Of a stretch of DNA of 13,561 bases, positions 12,802 to 13,561 are shown piece by piece. Position 1 is the stretch's first letter; the number at the start of each line of letters is the position of its first letter. The DNA lies in contig PMSP01000008.1 of assembly GCA_003168315.1 (NCBI GenBank), positions 1-13,561 of the forward strand, given 5' to 3'. The position numbers and the translations under genes are program-made. The notes beneath the pieces are model-generated. The model made no database searches and was not told the origin of the DNA. It was given only the letters and a program-made list of their open reading frames with translations. This stretch comes from Opitutaceae bacterium (lineage in GTDB: Bacteria; Verrucomicrobiota; Verrucomicrobiia; Opitutales; Opitutaceae).

Positions 12802-13561
12802 CCTCCACCTCCCATCGCCGCCAAAATCGAGCCGCTTCCATGCGCTGCAAAAGGATTAAGCGCATACCAAAGGTTGCCCGGCGATAGCGTCACCTGACTA
12901 CCCAATGCGCTTGGAAAAGGAGTAATTGCCTGGAGATTTGTTAGAGCGTCTGTAGCAACACTATAGTTCGTGATCTGGCTCGTACCTCCCGTTATGTTAT
13001 AGTTGTTTGGATTCACGCCCGCAGCGTTAAAGGTATATGCTGTCATCCCCGTCTGAACCGATGCTAGTGCTGCTTCACCTCCTCCCAATGAAACACCAAT
13101 CAACGCTGTACCAGGGTATTGATCCTGAACCCCCTGTGCAATGGCAACCGCAGATGTGTACCTTGTCGATTGGCCTCCTAGAGCGTTATAGATATCTGTG
13201 CCTATATCGCTCAAAGAACTCGTGCCTTGATAAGCTAGAATCGTCGCTCCAGTGGTAGCATTGTAATAAAGAACTGCATTCGTGCCCCCATGTGCTGTTG
13301 TCCAAGATTGCTGGACGGCATATCCGGCAGGCGCAGAACCAACACCATCTGTGGCCGCTGCCGCCAGGGCCGCGTTGTTTGCGTCGCTTGGCGAATTTAG
13401 ATCTGTAATGGGACCAGACGATGCAGGACCTAGATTGATATCGGGGCCACCGCCATTGCCAGGTAAACTCGAGCCTAAAAGAGTGGTATCGATAGTGAAT
13501 GGATTGGTTGTCGAATTACTAGTATCTGGACCCGCCGTGGTGGGATTGTCCGAGGTAACCT
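12798..13561 (-). CDS. C-terminal part of a large protein ending in a lipase-like (alpha/beta hydrolase) domain; candidate toxin
   Basis: The frame is open from the stop at 12798 to the right edge, about 254 residues, so this is the C-terminal end of a longer protein. The first 70 or so residues are a Pro-, Gly-, Ser-, Thr- and Asn-rich linker (NPFTIDTTLLGSS, GNGGGPDINLGP). Then comes a lipase (class 3) / DUF2974-like domain: AVLYYNATTGATILAYQGTS (an oxyanion-type strand), SDIGTDIYNALGG, and the nucleophile elbow GVSLGGG with Ser encoded at 13089-13091. VATDA supplies a candidate Asp (12948-12950) and PFAAHGSG a candidate His (12840-12842), completing a triad in the correct order. The protein ends in four glycines. 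A flexible linker and terminal hydrolase domain, followed at once by an exported ankyrin protein, fit a polymorphic phospholipase toxin. The delivery part (Rhs, T6SS or other) lies outside the window. Confidence 0.78.
   Translation of the reverse strand, partial: VTSDNPTTAGPDTSNSTTNPFTIDTTLLGSSLPGNGGGPDINLGPASSGPITDLNSPSDANNAALAAAATDGVGSAPAGYAVQQSWTTAHGGTNAVLYYNATTGATILAYQGTSSLSDIGTDIYNALGGQSTRYTSAVAIAQGVQDQYPGTALIGVSLGGGEAALASVQTGMTAYTFNAAGVNPNNYNITGGTSQITNYSVATDALTNLQAITPFPSALGSQVTLSPGNLWYALNPFAAHGSGSILAAMGGGG
12802..12813 (-). promoter_or_regulatory. Ribosome binding site of the ankyrin gene, encoded inside the toxin's glycine tail
   Basis: Read on the minus strand this is GGGAGGTGGAGG followed directly by the ATG of the ankyrin gene. 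GGGAGGT has about 6 nt spacing to the start, which is near ideal. The same bases encode the final Gly-Gly-Gly-Gly of the lipase-like protein, so the toxin's C-terminus and the translation of the downstream gene are tied together. Confidence 0.75.

Noticed and set aside
1..13561. CRISPR arrays, tRNA or rRNA genes
   Set aside because: No regularly spaced repeat array and no tRNA- or rRNA-like sequence was recognised on either strand by eye.

Overview
The window looks like part of a high-G+C, Gram-negative chromosome. Signal peptides, a lipobox and a c-type cytochrome point to a periplasm. From memory of protein style (a FkbM methyltransferase beside a large polytopic membrane protein, a TIR-TolB-TPR protein, a tiny two-helix membrane protein), my best guess is a soil or freshwater Verrucomicrobiota bacterium, perhaps Opitutaceae-like. 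This is not proven; Acidobacteriota or Planctomycetota remain possible.

Layout. (1) Positions 1-1251, minus strand: the N-terminal part of a polytopic membrane protein, preceded by a FkbM-family methyltransferase gene, probably one surface-glycan operon. (2) 1252-1740: a non-coding stretch with several strong inverted repeats. (3) 1741-2106, minus: a small two-helix membrane protein. Its upstream region, shared with the divergent gene, carries a long hairpin and a perfect palindrome. (4) 2325-6283, plus: a secreted PQQ-dependent sugar or alcohol dehydrogenase with an inserted cytochrome c domain, followed by a secreted six-hairpin glycosidase-like protein. Together they suggest periplasmic carbohydrate hydrolysis and oxidation. 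(5) 6359-8671, minus: a TIR / transmembrane / TolB-like / TPR signalling protein. (6) 9074-10482, minus: a cytosolic Asp-box beta-propeller translationally coupled to a MoaD/ThiS-type ubiquitin-like protein ending in Gly-Gly. (7) 10814-13561, minus and visibly lower in G+C: the C-terminal end of a large protein with a lipase-like Ser-Asp-His domain, an exported ankyrin-repeat protein overlapping it by 4 bp, a 178-residue protein resembling a toxin C-terminal module, and a lipoprotein overlapping that by 4 bp. The lipoprotein ends in-frame with the last 53 residues of a RadC/JAB protein.

The last region is the most interesting. I read it as the 3' end of a polymorphic toxin locus: a phospholipase-like toxin tip with its ankyrin immunity protein, then an orphan toxin tip with a candidate lipoprotein immunity protein. 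Its downstream edge lies inside a truncated radC gene, which suggests the array arrived by insertion or recombination at a radC locus. The toxin roles are inferred from motifs and gene order; no homology search could be run.
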